Counted from the first letter of the stretch, positions 1-5,437 are shown. The stretch: DNA of 5,437 bases from Bacteroidia bacterium (GCA_020849195.1 JADLGT010000099.1:1-5437), one strand, 5' to 3'. A program made the numbers and translations. Notes: generated by a model not told the origin, from the letters alone.

Positions 1-1110
1 AAATGGAACTAAAAGCGTAAGAATTTTTTTTATACGTTTTGATAAATTAAAAACAGAAATTGCCATTGCCCATCGACCAATCATAAGGCTGCCCCAATAA
101 AGCGAAATAAACCGCGATATCATGGATGAGTCGAGATTACCAAAATCGGGTGTTTTTAACAATGCGCCCATATTGCTTTGTATAGAAACTTCAACACCAA
201 CGTAAACAAAAATTGCCAACATGCCCCAGTGAAGCTGAGGGAATGAGCGTGGCTCGAAGCGATTATTTTTTTTGAGAAAAAAATATCGGTTAATTAACAG
301 TATAAGAAATACCAATAACAACAGGCAAATTACAGCAAGAAATAAAAACTGATCGTGATCGGTACTCATTTTTGAAACCGCAATTTTTCCGATAAATAAA
401 ATTACAAATGCAAGTACACACATTATAATAAGTAATGGTGTTTTCAATATTTCTGTTTTTTCAAAATCCGAATCTTCAATAGTAAGTTTGTTCATTTTAA
501 CAAGCGAAAAAATAATGGCTGCCACTGCAAATGCACCTGCAAGAATGAGATACAGACTTCCGATAGAACCGATAGAGGCATTGGTTTTATCGGCATTGTC
601 GGCTGCTATTTTACCAAACAGGGCCATGCTAACAATTAAAGGACCAATTGTTGTTCCAAGCGAATTTATTCCTCCGGCCAAATTTAGCCGATGAGCTCCT
701 TTGGAAGGGTTGCCCAAAGCAATTGCAAAGGGGTTTGCTGCAGTTTGCTGAAATGAAAAACCAAGAGCAATAACAAAAAAGGCAGCCAATATAAAAGCAA
801 ACGAACCTATGTTTATTGACAATAACATTAATAAAGCTCCTGCAATTGAAATAATAAGCCCATATACAATACTTTTTTTATACCCAATTGTATTCAACAC
901 ATCTCGCCCTGTTACGAGCGATATAGTATATAAGATTAGCGAGCCAATAAAATAAGCGCCATAAAAGGAAGTGTCGATTAATTGAGATTCGAATTGATTG
1001 AGGTTAAAATGTGTTTTACAAAACGGAATAAAAATTCCGTTTGATGCGGCTAAAAAACCCCAGAAAAAAAATACAGACACGAGCGTAACAAGTGTACGGG
1101 TGTTGTTCAT
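1..1110 (-). CDS. MFS transporter of the FucP/GluP (FHS) type, C-terminus cut by window edge
   Basis: An uninterrupted frame of 370 codons starts with ATG at 1110 and leaves the window without a stop, so the C-terminus is missing. The protein is an inner-membrane permease, probably for a sugar or similar small solute. FHS family marks are FYGAYFIGSL (49-58), QQTAANPFAIALG (121-133) and RLNLAGGINSLGTTIGP (141-157), plus the second-half motif FVYVGVEVSI (301-310). Hydrophobic segments lie near residues 7-30, 46-67, 81-99, 103-122, 146-166, 185-205, 226-246, 254-277, 294-318 and 330-356. The segments at 226-246 and 254-277 fall between the usual six-helix halves. Compared from memory with E. coli FucP, Asp46 aligns with Gly25 and Glu135 with Gln122, so coupling may differ. 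The start lies 2 bases after the amidohydrolase stop (TGA-AT-ATG), so the two are surely co-transcribed. The family is confident; the substrate is unknown. Confidence 0.9.
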   Translation of the reverse strand, partial: MNNTRTLVTLVSVFFFWGFLAASNGIFIPFCKTHFNLNQFESQLIDTSFYGAYFIGSLILYTISLVTGRDVLNTIGYKKSIVYGLIISIAGALLMLLSINIGSFAFILAAFFVIALGFSFQQTAANPFAIALGNPSKGAHRLNLAGGINSLGTTIGPLIVSMALFGKIAADNADKTNASIGSIGSLYLILAGAFAVAAIIFSLVKMNKLTIEDSDFEKTEILKTPLLIIMCVLAFVILFIGKIAVSKMSTDHDQFLFLAVICLLLLVFLILLINRYFFLKKNNRFEPRSFPQLHWGMLAIFVYVGVEVSIQSNMGALLKTPDFGNLDSSMISRFISLYWGSLMIGRWAMAISVFNLSKRIKKILTLLVPF

Positions 1111-1112
1111 AT

Positions 1113-2777
1113 TCACGGGTTTTGTTTGTAAACAATTTCGCCGTTTACAAACGTTATAATTACTTTTGTATCGAGAATTTTTTCCGGTTCCGCTTTCGTC
1201 AAATCTTTATCGAGCATAACTATATCGGCATATTTGCCGGGCTCTATGCTGCCTTTTTCTTTTTCTTCGAAATTACTTTTAGCAGCCCACAAAGTAATAC
1301 CTCGTAAAGCTTCTTCGCGGGTAAGTGCATTGTCAATTAAGAATCCTCCATCGGGCTTTCCCTTAGCGTCCTTGCGCACCACGGCTGCGTAAAAAGTTTT
1401 AATCGGACTAATGTCTTCAACGGGAAAATCTGTTCCCAACGGAATCCATCCATTTTGTTTCAGCAACTCTTTATATGCATAAGCGTTTTTCATTCTTTCA
1501 GACCCAAGACGATCTTCCGCCCAATACATATCGGATGTGGCATGTGTTGGCTGAACGGAAGGAACGATGGAATTTTCACCGAATAGATTAATATCATTTT
1601 TGTTTACAACTTGTGCGTGCTCCACTCTCCATCGCAAATTGTTTTTCCCTTTCAAGTATTTTGCATACGTTTTTAAAATCATTCTGTTCCCTGAGTCGCC
1701 AATGGCATGTGTACACATTTGAAATCCTTTACTGTAAATTAGTTGCGCTACCGAATCGAAATGCTGAGGTGTGCTTAGCAAAAATCCATTCCATCCGGGC
1801 TTGTCGGAGTAATGTTGAAGCAAGCAAGCGCCCCGCGAACCCAAAGCACCATCGGCATATACTTTGAATGAAGATACATTAAGCCTTTCTGTTTTTATTT
1901 TCCCGCGTTTAAAAATTGCATCGTAATTTTTTTTCATGTCGCTGAGCAGGGCATAAATACGCATTTTTAAATTACCGGTTTGTTGCAAGCTGTCTATCAG
2001 CAGCACATCTTCATAATTTATACCACAGTCGTCAACAGTGGTAAGGCCAACTTCAAAACATTTTTGCTGTGCATCCATTAATGCGTTTGAAATTTGTTTG
2101 TTGCCTACAGCAGGTAGTATAGAGGTAACAAGGTCAACAGCATTGTCGATTAAAATTCCGGTAAGTCTATCGTTTTTGGTTTCTATTTCACCTCCGGCGA
2201 GCTTGGTGCCGAGCTTAATTCCTGCACGTTCAAGTGCCACTCCATTAGCAATAGCCCCATGTCCGTCAACTCGTGAAAGTAAAACCGGATTTTTCGGAAA
2301 TAATGAATCAAGTAAAATTCTATCAGGATATGATTTTATTTTCCAGTCGTTTTGATCCCATCCTCTGCCCTGTATCCATACACCCTCAGGAATATTTTTT
2401 TTCTTTACAAACGTACTAACACGTTCAATACATTCTTCCCAAGACCCGGTGCCGGTTAAATCAACGGTTTGCAACGCAAGTCCATAGCGAAAAAAATGGG
2501 TATGGGCATCTATCAATCCTGGATAAATGAACATGTTTTTCGCATCAATTGTTTCAGCCGCATCGTATTTATCTAATATGAATTTTGATGTGCCTACAGC
2601 AATAATTTTTCCTTCGCTTACAGCAATGGCTTCTGCAACAGTAAACGAAGAGTCGATAGTATAAACTACACCATTATAGATTATCAGGTCGATTTTATTT
2701 TTGGTTGTGCAAGATTGAATTGAAACAAACAGCAGAAAAATTACGATGGAAATTTTCGAATAAGATTTTATCATCAC
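1113..2777 (-). CDS. Lipoprotein amidohydrolase, amidohydrolase family 3 (YtcJ-like)
   Basis: This 554-residue metal-dependent hydrolase probably cleaves an amide, imide or related C-N bond in a small molecule. Residues 1-22 form a hydrophobic signal ending in a lipobox (IQSC, Cys23), so it should be lipid-anchored. The residues after Cys23 (TTKNK) are not acidic, which argues against the surface-export signal known in some Bacteroidota and suggests a periplasmic location. The N-terminal beta-sandwich strand is NGVVYTID (35-42). Metal and active-site marks are DAHTH (90-94, His92 and His94), WIQGRGWDQNDW (134-145), SRVDGHGA (168-175), FKVYADGALGSRGA (304-317), HAIGD (357-361), RVEHAQ (384-389), QPTHATSD (409-416) and LGTDFPVE (447-454). 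The C-terminal sandwich motif EKGSIEPGKYADIVMLD spans 507-523. All expected family motifs are present, so it looks functional. The second Met (2774) is an equally possible start. It leads a two-gene operon with the transporter. The substrate is unknown; related proteins are often mis-annotated as specific deacylases. Confidence 0.93.
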   Translation of the reverse strand: MMIKSYSKISIVIFLLFVSIQSCTTKNKIDLIIYNGVVYTIDSSFTVAEAIAVSEGKIIAVGTSKFILDKYDAAETIDAKNMFIYPGLIDAHTHFFRYGLALQTVDLTGTGSWEECIERVSTFVKKKNIPEGVWIQGRGWDQNDWKIKSYPDRILLDSLFPKNPVLLSRVDGHGAIANGVALERAGIKLGTKLAGGEIETKNDRLTGILIDNAVDLVTSILPAVGNKQISNALMDAQQKCFEVGLTTVDDCGINYEDVLLIDSLQQTGNLKMRIYALLSDMKKNYDAIFKRGKIKTERLNVSSFKVYADGALGSRGACLLQHYSDKPGWNGFLLSTPQHFDSVAQLIYSKGFQMCTHAIGDSGNRMILKTYAKYLKGKNNLRWRVEHAQVVNKNDINLFGENSIVPSVQPTHATSDMYWAEDRLGSERMKNAYAYKELLKQNGWIPLGTDFPVEDISPIKTFYAAVVRKDAKGKPDGGFLIDNALTREEALRGITLWAAKSNFEEKEKGSIEPGKYADIVMLDKDLTKAEPEKILDTKVIITFVNGEIVYKQNP

Positions 2778-3048
2778 AAGGGTTTTATATGGACTAATTT
2801 AGCAAATACTTTTAGAGGCTGTTAAATATTTCGCTTCGTTATCAGAGATTTTGTAATTGATATTGCAAAATTTCGGTTAAACTCATTTCGCAATTGTGTT
2901 TTTTAGGCAGAGGATATTCTTTGGGTAACTTCAGTCCGAGTATCTGAACATAATACAACATTGACATGTAAAATTTTTAGAATTCACTTTATTCTGCCTA
3001 CATGGCAATTTGATGTACGTAACTTTGTCGTTAATGAGTAGATATAAA
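2778..3048. other. Gap between fic and the amidohydrolase gene
   Basis: This 271-base gap is AT-rich and must hold the promoter of the amidohydrolase-transporter operon. The best match to the Bacteroidota -7 consensus TANNTTTG on the minus strand is TAAATTAG (2794-2801, one mismatch, 16 bases before the ATG), without a convincing -33 element. A weak inverted repeat, TACAT/ATGTA, sits near 2999-3017 after the fic stop. It has no T-run, so I do not call it a terminator. A possible 41-codon ORF (2842-2967) is listed separately. I see nothing else in it. Confidence 0.5.
2842..2967 (-). CDS. Possible small ORF of 41 residues, unrecognised
   Basis: An ATG at 2967 opens 41 codons ending in TGA at 2842-2844. 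The in-frame stop upstream is only five codons before the ATG, so it cannot be much longer. The product starts MSMLYYVQIL, has a basic, proline-containing centre (LPKEYPLPKKHNC) and ends TEILQYQLQNL, which could form a short amphipathic helix. The residue mix looks more like protein than the low-complexity runs typical of AT-rich spacer. It lies in the same direction as both neighbours, 64 bases before the amidohydrolase start. I do not recognise a family. It could be a real small protein, the tail of a decayed gene, or chance; there is no clear promoter or ribosome-binding site. Confidence 0.25.
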   Translation of the reverse strand: MSMLYYVQILGLKLPKEYPLPKKHNCEMSLTEILQYQLQNL

Positions 3049-3831
3049 TCATATTTTTTCCAATAGTGAATTTGGCAACATTGATAAAAAAGGAATGCTC
3101 ATTTCATATTTTACCTCATAATAGTTTACGCCAAGCTGCAAGTTCTTATAGTATGTTTGTCTATTGTCCCAATAGTATTTCTCTGATGTAATAAACCAAG
3201 CATTGTTACCAATTTTTTTTGACAGGAACCATTTCTCTAATAGCCGAGTTGCCCTCCCGTTTCCGTCAACAAATGGGTGAATGTTAACGAATACAAGATG
3301 TATTAATGCTGCGTAGTAAAAAACTTCTGTTGACGTCAGTTTGGTTTTAAGTAATATTGAAATGTCGGCAAACAACGCTACTAATTCTTGTTTAACAAAT
3401 TCAGGTTCAACAGCCAAATAAATCAAACGCCCGTTACTTCTTATACCAACATTTACTTTCCTTATTTTCCCGCGTTCTTTTTTTACAAGAATAGATGTAG
3501 TCAAAATTTCGTGTGCTTTTAAAATATTTTCAAAAGTTAGCTCATTTTCTCTTGCGTATTGATAAGAAGCTATAAGGTCTTCAATTTCCTTTATTTCCTT
3601 TGTCTTTAGATGTAAATTAAACTCAGCTGCTTTTAAATAGGTGTCAAAACTTACGGTGTTTCCTTCAATGTTGGATGAATGTACAGCAGAATTTGCAAGG
3701 TAAAATTTAAAATCCTTTGCCGGTTGAGAATTATTTTTTATAAAAGTAAGTGCTCTATCAACATTAATTTTTAGTTGTTTTTTATACCGGTCTAATAAAT
3801 CTTGTCGTAATATTTTTAGCTTCGAAGCCAT
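3049..3831 (-). CDS. Fic-domain protein, probable self-inhibited AMP-transferase (class II)
   Basis: This 260-residue protein has the full Fic active-site motif HPFVDGNGRATR at 185-196: catalytic His185, metal-binding Asp189, and the phosphate-binding Asn191, Arg193 and Arg196. Proteins with this exact motif transfer AMP from ATP to a hydroxyl side chain of a target protein and can sometimes remove it. SSNIEG (52-57) fits the inhibitory motif (S/T)xxxE(G/N), with Ser52, Glu56 and Gly57. It lies N-terminal to the Fic core, which defines class II, where Glu56 would block productive ATP binding in cis. The stretch around 121-140 (GKIRKVNVGIRSNGRLIYLA) corresponds to the beta-hairpin flap that docks targets. 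It ends soon after the core, without the C-terminal winged helix of many class II members of about 370 residues. No separate antitoxin adjoins it, as expected for cis inhibition. Two 60-base lines counted within it (3061-3120 and 3541-3600) are 28% and 32% GC, hinting at acquisition but not proving it. Target unknown. Confidence 0.93.
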   Translation of the reverse strand: MASKLKILRQDLLDRYKKQLKINVDRALTFIKNNSQPAKDFKFYLANSAVHSSNIEGNTVSFDTYLKAAEFNLHLKTKEIKEIEDLIASYQYARENELTFENILKAHEILTTSILVKKERGKIRKVNVGIRSNGRLIYLAVEPEFVKQELVALFADISILLKTKLTSTEVFYYAALIHLVFVNIHPFVDGNGRATRLLEKWFLSKKIGNNAWFITSEKYYWDNRQTYYKNLQLGVNYYEVKYEMSIPFLSMLPNSLLEKI

Positions 3832-4011
3832 TGTCCGAAGGTAGATAAAATAGTGATTAAAAGGAGCGAATTTTCAGGAAGGCTTATATAAATGAATTTT
3901 CAAAATCCTCTTAAAGGTCTATAAAACCTGCAATTTGTCAGAATCAACCCGGATAGCACATTAAAAACTGCGCCCAATTTCTATTCTGCTTTTGCATGGG
4001 AGTCATCCTTA
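3832..4011. other. Gap between the ahpD-like gene and fic
   Basis: This is 180 bases of AT-rich sequence with no coding signal that I can see. The minus-strand octamer TACCTTCG (3836-3843) is one mismatch from the Bacteroidota -7 consensus but lies only 4 bases before the fic ATG, so using it would mean a nearly leaderless transcript; I give it little weight. AGGT (3915-3918) and ACCT (3926-3929) form a small hairpin within a stretch resembling the AGGTTT/AAACCT-type intergenic palindromes of Bacteroidota. No T-tailed terminator is visible after the ahpD-like gene. Confidence 0.4.
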
Positions 4012-4455
4012 TTATTTTTTGTAAATCTGCTTGGCAGCAACGGCTAAACGATTCCATGCGTTAATAGTAACAATAAGCATAATAATTTGAGCGGTCATTT
4101 TTTCTCCAAAATATTTTATCATTTTGTTATACGTTTCGTCTGTTACTCCTTTCTCAGCTATTTTTGTAACCTCATCCGTAAGTTGTAGCAATGCTCTTTC
4201 TTCTTCCGAAAACAAGTGCGATTCGTGCCAGGCTGCAACAGCAAAAATTTTTCTTGGTCTTTCTCCATATTTTAAAGCATCCTCCGTATGCATATCTAAA
4301 CAATAAGCGCAGCCATTAATTTGCGACGCACGTATTTTAATCAACTCTTTTTGAAGTAGGGGTAATGCACATGTTTTGCCCCAGTTTTCAAGCGCCAACA
4401 TGGCTTCGAAGGCAGCAGGGTCAAGCTCTTTTACAGGTTTTCTTTGTTGTAGCAT
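4012..4455 (-). CDS. AhpD-like / carboxymuconolactone decarboxylase family protein
   Basis: This 147-residue, all-helical, probably cytoplasmic protein carries the AhpD core signature SQINGCAYCLDMH (44-56). The CxxC pair is Cys49 and Cys52, with His56 four residues on and Glu37 twelve residues before Cys49. That reproduces the spacing of Glu118, Cys130, Cys133 and His137 in Mycobacterium tuberculosis AhpD; the histidine between the cysteines there is Tyr51 here, common in the wider family. It therefore has the parts for thiol-based peroxidase or reductase activity, although many family members have no proven substrate. The downstream segment EDALKYGERPRKIFAVAAWHES (58-79) fits the family's usual continuation. 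Length is normal for a single-domain member. The start is 4 bases after the stop of the PEP-mutase-like gene, so it is the second gene of that operon and probably translationally coupled, since no Shine-Dalgarno is visible. The name carboxymuconolactone decarboxylase would describe only the fold. Confidence 0.93.
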   Translation of the reverse strand: MLQQRKPVKELDPAAFEAMLALENWGKTCALPLLQKELIKIRASQINGCAYCLDMHTEDALKYGERPRKIFAVAAWHESHLFSEEERALLQLTDEVTKIAEKGVTDETYNKMIKYFGEKMTAQIIMLIVTINAWNRLAVAAKQIYKK

Positions 4456-4459
4456 AGTG

Positions 4460-5305
4460 TTATTTTTTTATTAGCGATTTTAAATAATCGGTTGTTACGT
4501 TGTTTTCTGTAATTGCTGTTAAGCCTTTTTGTTGTTTTAAATCGGCTGCAAGTTTCTGCATGGCTTGTATTGCAATTTTTAAAAACGATGGACCTAAACT
4601 TACCCTCGCAACACCCATTTGTTCGAGTTGTTTAAACTCGGGTATTCCGAGTATAGCCAAGATATTTATAGGCATTTGTAATGTTGATATAAGTTCAGCT
4701 ATCGCGCTTTCGCTCTTAATTGCTATCGGAAAAAAACAATCTGCACCTGCGTCTTTATATGCTAATCCGCGTTTTATTAGTTCAGCTTGCTTTGCTTCTG
4801 CTGTGGCAAACTGTTCGGGATGAATTAAAACATCTGTTCTTGCATTGATAAAAAGTTGTACGCCCATTTCGTCAGCTACCTTTCGTATCAATTTAATTTT
4901 ATTACTCTGAACCGACAATTCATTCATTGTTTTAGTTGAGTGATTGGTGTCTTCAAAATTTATTCCCGCAATTCCTGTTTCAATCAGCAAACGGATGTTT
5001 TGTTCCAATAGTTTGTTTTCGTTTGCATAAGCACTTTCTATATCGGCAGTAACCGGCAAATTTACACTTGCTGAAATTCGTTTTAAATTTTCGACAACAA
5101 TGTTAAACGGAATTAGTTCACCATCCGGATACCCATTGCTAAGCGCAATAGAGGCACTTGCTGTTGCAATAGCCGGATAGTTCATACTTTCAAGCAACTT
5201 AGCTCCAAGCACATCCCAAATATTTGGAAGAAGTAATAATTTTCCGCTGCTATGCAGTTGTTGTAACTGTTGCGCCTTTTCTGTTTGAGTCATTTTTTTA
5301 TTCAT
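4460..5305 (-). CDS. PEP mutase / isocitrate lyase superfamily enzyme
   Basis: A TIM-barrel, Mg-dependent enzyme of the phosphoenolpyruvate mutase/isocitrate lyase superfamily, which makes or breaks C-C or P-C bonds next to a 2-oxo acid. I favour the ATG at 5305 (281 residues); 5293 (277 residues) is also possible. An in-frame ATG at 5362 would add 19 residues (MQLGHYRYHT...) that do not resemble the family and would read through palindromes that look regulatory. Numbered from 5305: LLLLPNIWD (23-31), TASASIA (48-54), the metal-loop region TADIESAYA (86-94, with Asp88 and Glu90), GINFED (114-119), INARTD (153-158), GADCFFP (187-193) and RVSLGPSF (234-241). The isocitrate lyase KKCGH motif is absent, so it is not a true isocitrate lyase. 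Ala92 and Ala94 replace the glycines of the common GYG in the metal-loop. The likely activity is a lyase or hydrolase on a small oxo- or dicarboxylic acid, substrate unknown. It is first in an operon with the AhpD-like gene. Confidence 0.92.
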   Translation of the reverse strand: MNKKMTQTEKAQQLQQLHSSGKLLLLPNIWDVLGAKLLESMNYPAIATASASIALSNGYPDGELIPFNIVVENLKRISASVNLPVTADIESAYANENKLLEQNIRLLIETGIAGINFEDTNHSTKTMNELSVQSNKIKLIRKVADEMGVQLFINARTDVLIHPEQFATAEAKQAELIKRGLAYKDAGADCFFPIAIKSESAIAELISTLQMPINILAILGIPEFKQLEQMGVARVSLGPSFLKIAIQAMQKLAADLKQQKGLTAITENNVTTDYLKSLIKK

Positions 5306-5320
5306 GTTGATTTTCTGTTG

Positions 5321-5335
5321 ACCGGTAATACCGGT
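5321..5335. promoter_or_regulatory. Perfect 15-bp palindrome, possible operator
   Basis: ACCGGTAATACCGGT has perfect 7-base arms (5321-5327 and 5329-5335) around a single central base. It also reads as two copies of ACCGGT spaced by three bases. It lies 16 bases upstream of the preferred PEP-mutase-like start, where a dimeric repressor or activator could act. It is GC-rich in an AT-rich region. No regulator is encoded in the window, so the role is inferred. Confidence 0.4.
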
Positions 5336-5348
5336 GTGATATCTGTAA

Positions 5349-5370
5349 TGGCCCAATTGCATTGGCCCAA
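5349..5370. repeat. Direct repeat TGGCCCAA x2 enclosing a CCAAT/ATTGG inverted repeat
   Basis: TGGCCCAA occurs at 5349-5356 and 5363-5370, 14 bases apart start to start. The region between contains CCAAT (5353-5357) and ATTGG (5361-5365) as an inverted repeat around TGC. Together with the nearby palindrome at 5321-5335 it suggests a binding region for a regulator of the PEP-mutase operon. The alternative ATG at 5362 sits inside this repeat, which is one reason to reject that start. Chance is possible for an 8-base repeat. Confidence 0.3.
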
Positions 5371-5387
5371 ACAGCTATCCGATCGGC

Positions 5388-5435
5388 ATTATACCAATTA
5401 TTGATTGGAAAAAATATAAATCAAATTGGTATAAT
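5388..5435. repeat. Inverted repeat, 12 bp perfect extending to 17 bp with a bulge
   Basis: ATTATACCAATT (5388-5399) is matched exactly by AATTGGTATAAT (5424-5435). After a two-base bulge (5400-5401) the stem continues with TGATT (5402-5406) against AATCA (5419-5423), closing on a 12-base AT-rich loop (5407-5418). As RNA or single-stranded DNA it would form a long AT-rich hairpin. It may be the terminator region of a gene beyond the right edge, a short non-autonomous repeat, or a regulatory site. There is no T-tail on either side within view, so a classical terminator is not supported. Confidence 0.6.
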
Positions 5436-5437
5436 AT

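Noticed and set aside
488..694. Plus-strand frame of 68 codons
   Set aside because: It is antisense to the MFS transporter frame, which is open for 370 codons with clear family motifs.
1092..2355. Open frames on the plus strand at 1092-1307, 1613-1867 and 2038-2355
   Set aside because: They are antisense to the amidohydrolase gene, which has complete family motifs; their translations show no domain and look like complements of coding sequence.
2998..3018. TACAT/ATGTA inverted repeat as a terminator after fic
   Set aside because: Only five base pairs, a nine-base loop and no T-run.
3020..3027. TAACTTTG on the plus strand, a perfect match to the Bacteroidota -7 consensus
   Set aside because: No -33 element at the right spacing, and transcription would run antisense into fic with no plus-strand gene; an AT-rich octamer of this kind is expected by chance.
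3049..3831. Fic protein as a toxin of a Doc/Phd or FicT/FicA toxin-antitoxin pair
   Set aside because: The inhibitory motif is in the same chain and there is no adjacent antitoxin gene; the catalytic motif is of the AMP-transfer type rather than the Doc type.
4455..4470. A7 run directly before the PEP-mutase stop, as a possible +1 slip giving a fusion with the AhpD-like protein
   Set aside because: A +1 slip would reach the AhpD-like frame, but the run is a simple lysine-codon end in an AT-rich genome, there is no stimulatory structure, and the AhpD-like gene has its own ATG.
4124..4823. Plus-strand frames at 4124-4306 and 4500-4823
   Set aside because: They are antisense shadows of the AhpD-like and PEP-mutase-like genes; they are serine- and cysteine-rich without recognisable motifs.
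5306..5362. N-terminal extension of the PEP-mutase-like protein from ATG 5362
   Set aside because: The added residues do not match the family, and the stretch contains a perfect palindrome and a direct repeat that look regulatory; ATG 5305 or 5293 fits the family N-terminus.

Overview
The window looks like chromosomal DNA from a Bacteroidota (Bacteroidetes) bacterium. It is AT-rich, the start codons lack Shine-Dalgarno sequences, there is a short-signal lipoprotein, and the sugar-type MFS transporter, AhpD-like protein and PEP-mutase-like enzyme resemble homologues I associate with this phylum. This placement is inferred from sequence character, not from a search. Every supported gene lies on the minus strand, so transcription runs from high to low coordinates. 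I saw no tRNA, rRNA, CRISPR array or transposase.

From right to left there are three units. (1) 5437-4012: an upstream region dense in symmetrical sequence (a 12-bp inverted repeat with a longer imperfect stem, an 8-bp palindrome, an 8-bp direct repeat and a perfect 15-bp ACCGGT palindrome). It is followed by a two-gene operon: a PEP mutase/isocitrate lyase superfamily enzyme and, 4 bases downstream, an AhpD/carboxymuconolactone decarboxylase family protein with a CxxC redox site. (2) 3831-3049: a lone Fic-domain protein with an intact catalytic motif and an N-terminal self-inhibitory motif, flanked by non-coding gaps of 180 and 271 bases. The 271-base gap contains a possible 41-residue small ORF. 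(3) 2777-1: a lipoprotein amidohydrolase of the YtcJ-like amidohydrolase family 3, followed after 2 bases by an MFS transporter of the FucP/GluP (FHS) type that runs off the left edge of the window.

The amidohydrolase and transporter probably work together. The membrane-anchored periplasmic hydrolase would release a small product and the inner-membrane permease would take it up; the substrate cannot be read from sequence. The PEP-mutase-like enzyme and AhpD-like protein are probably co-expressed, acting on a small 2-oxo- or carboxylic acid and on redox or peroxide chemistry respectively. The Fic protein is probably an AMP-transferase kept off by its own inhibitory helix, with no visible tie to its neighbours.

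Most of the window is ordinary. The points most worth a second look are the transporter, which lacks both FucP proton-coupling acidic residues and carries two extra hydrophobic segments between its halves, the symmetrical sequences upstream of the PEP-mutase operon, the small ORF, and the stand-alone Fic protein. I found no convincing new defence or mobile system.
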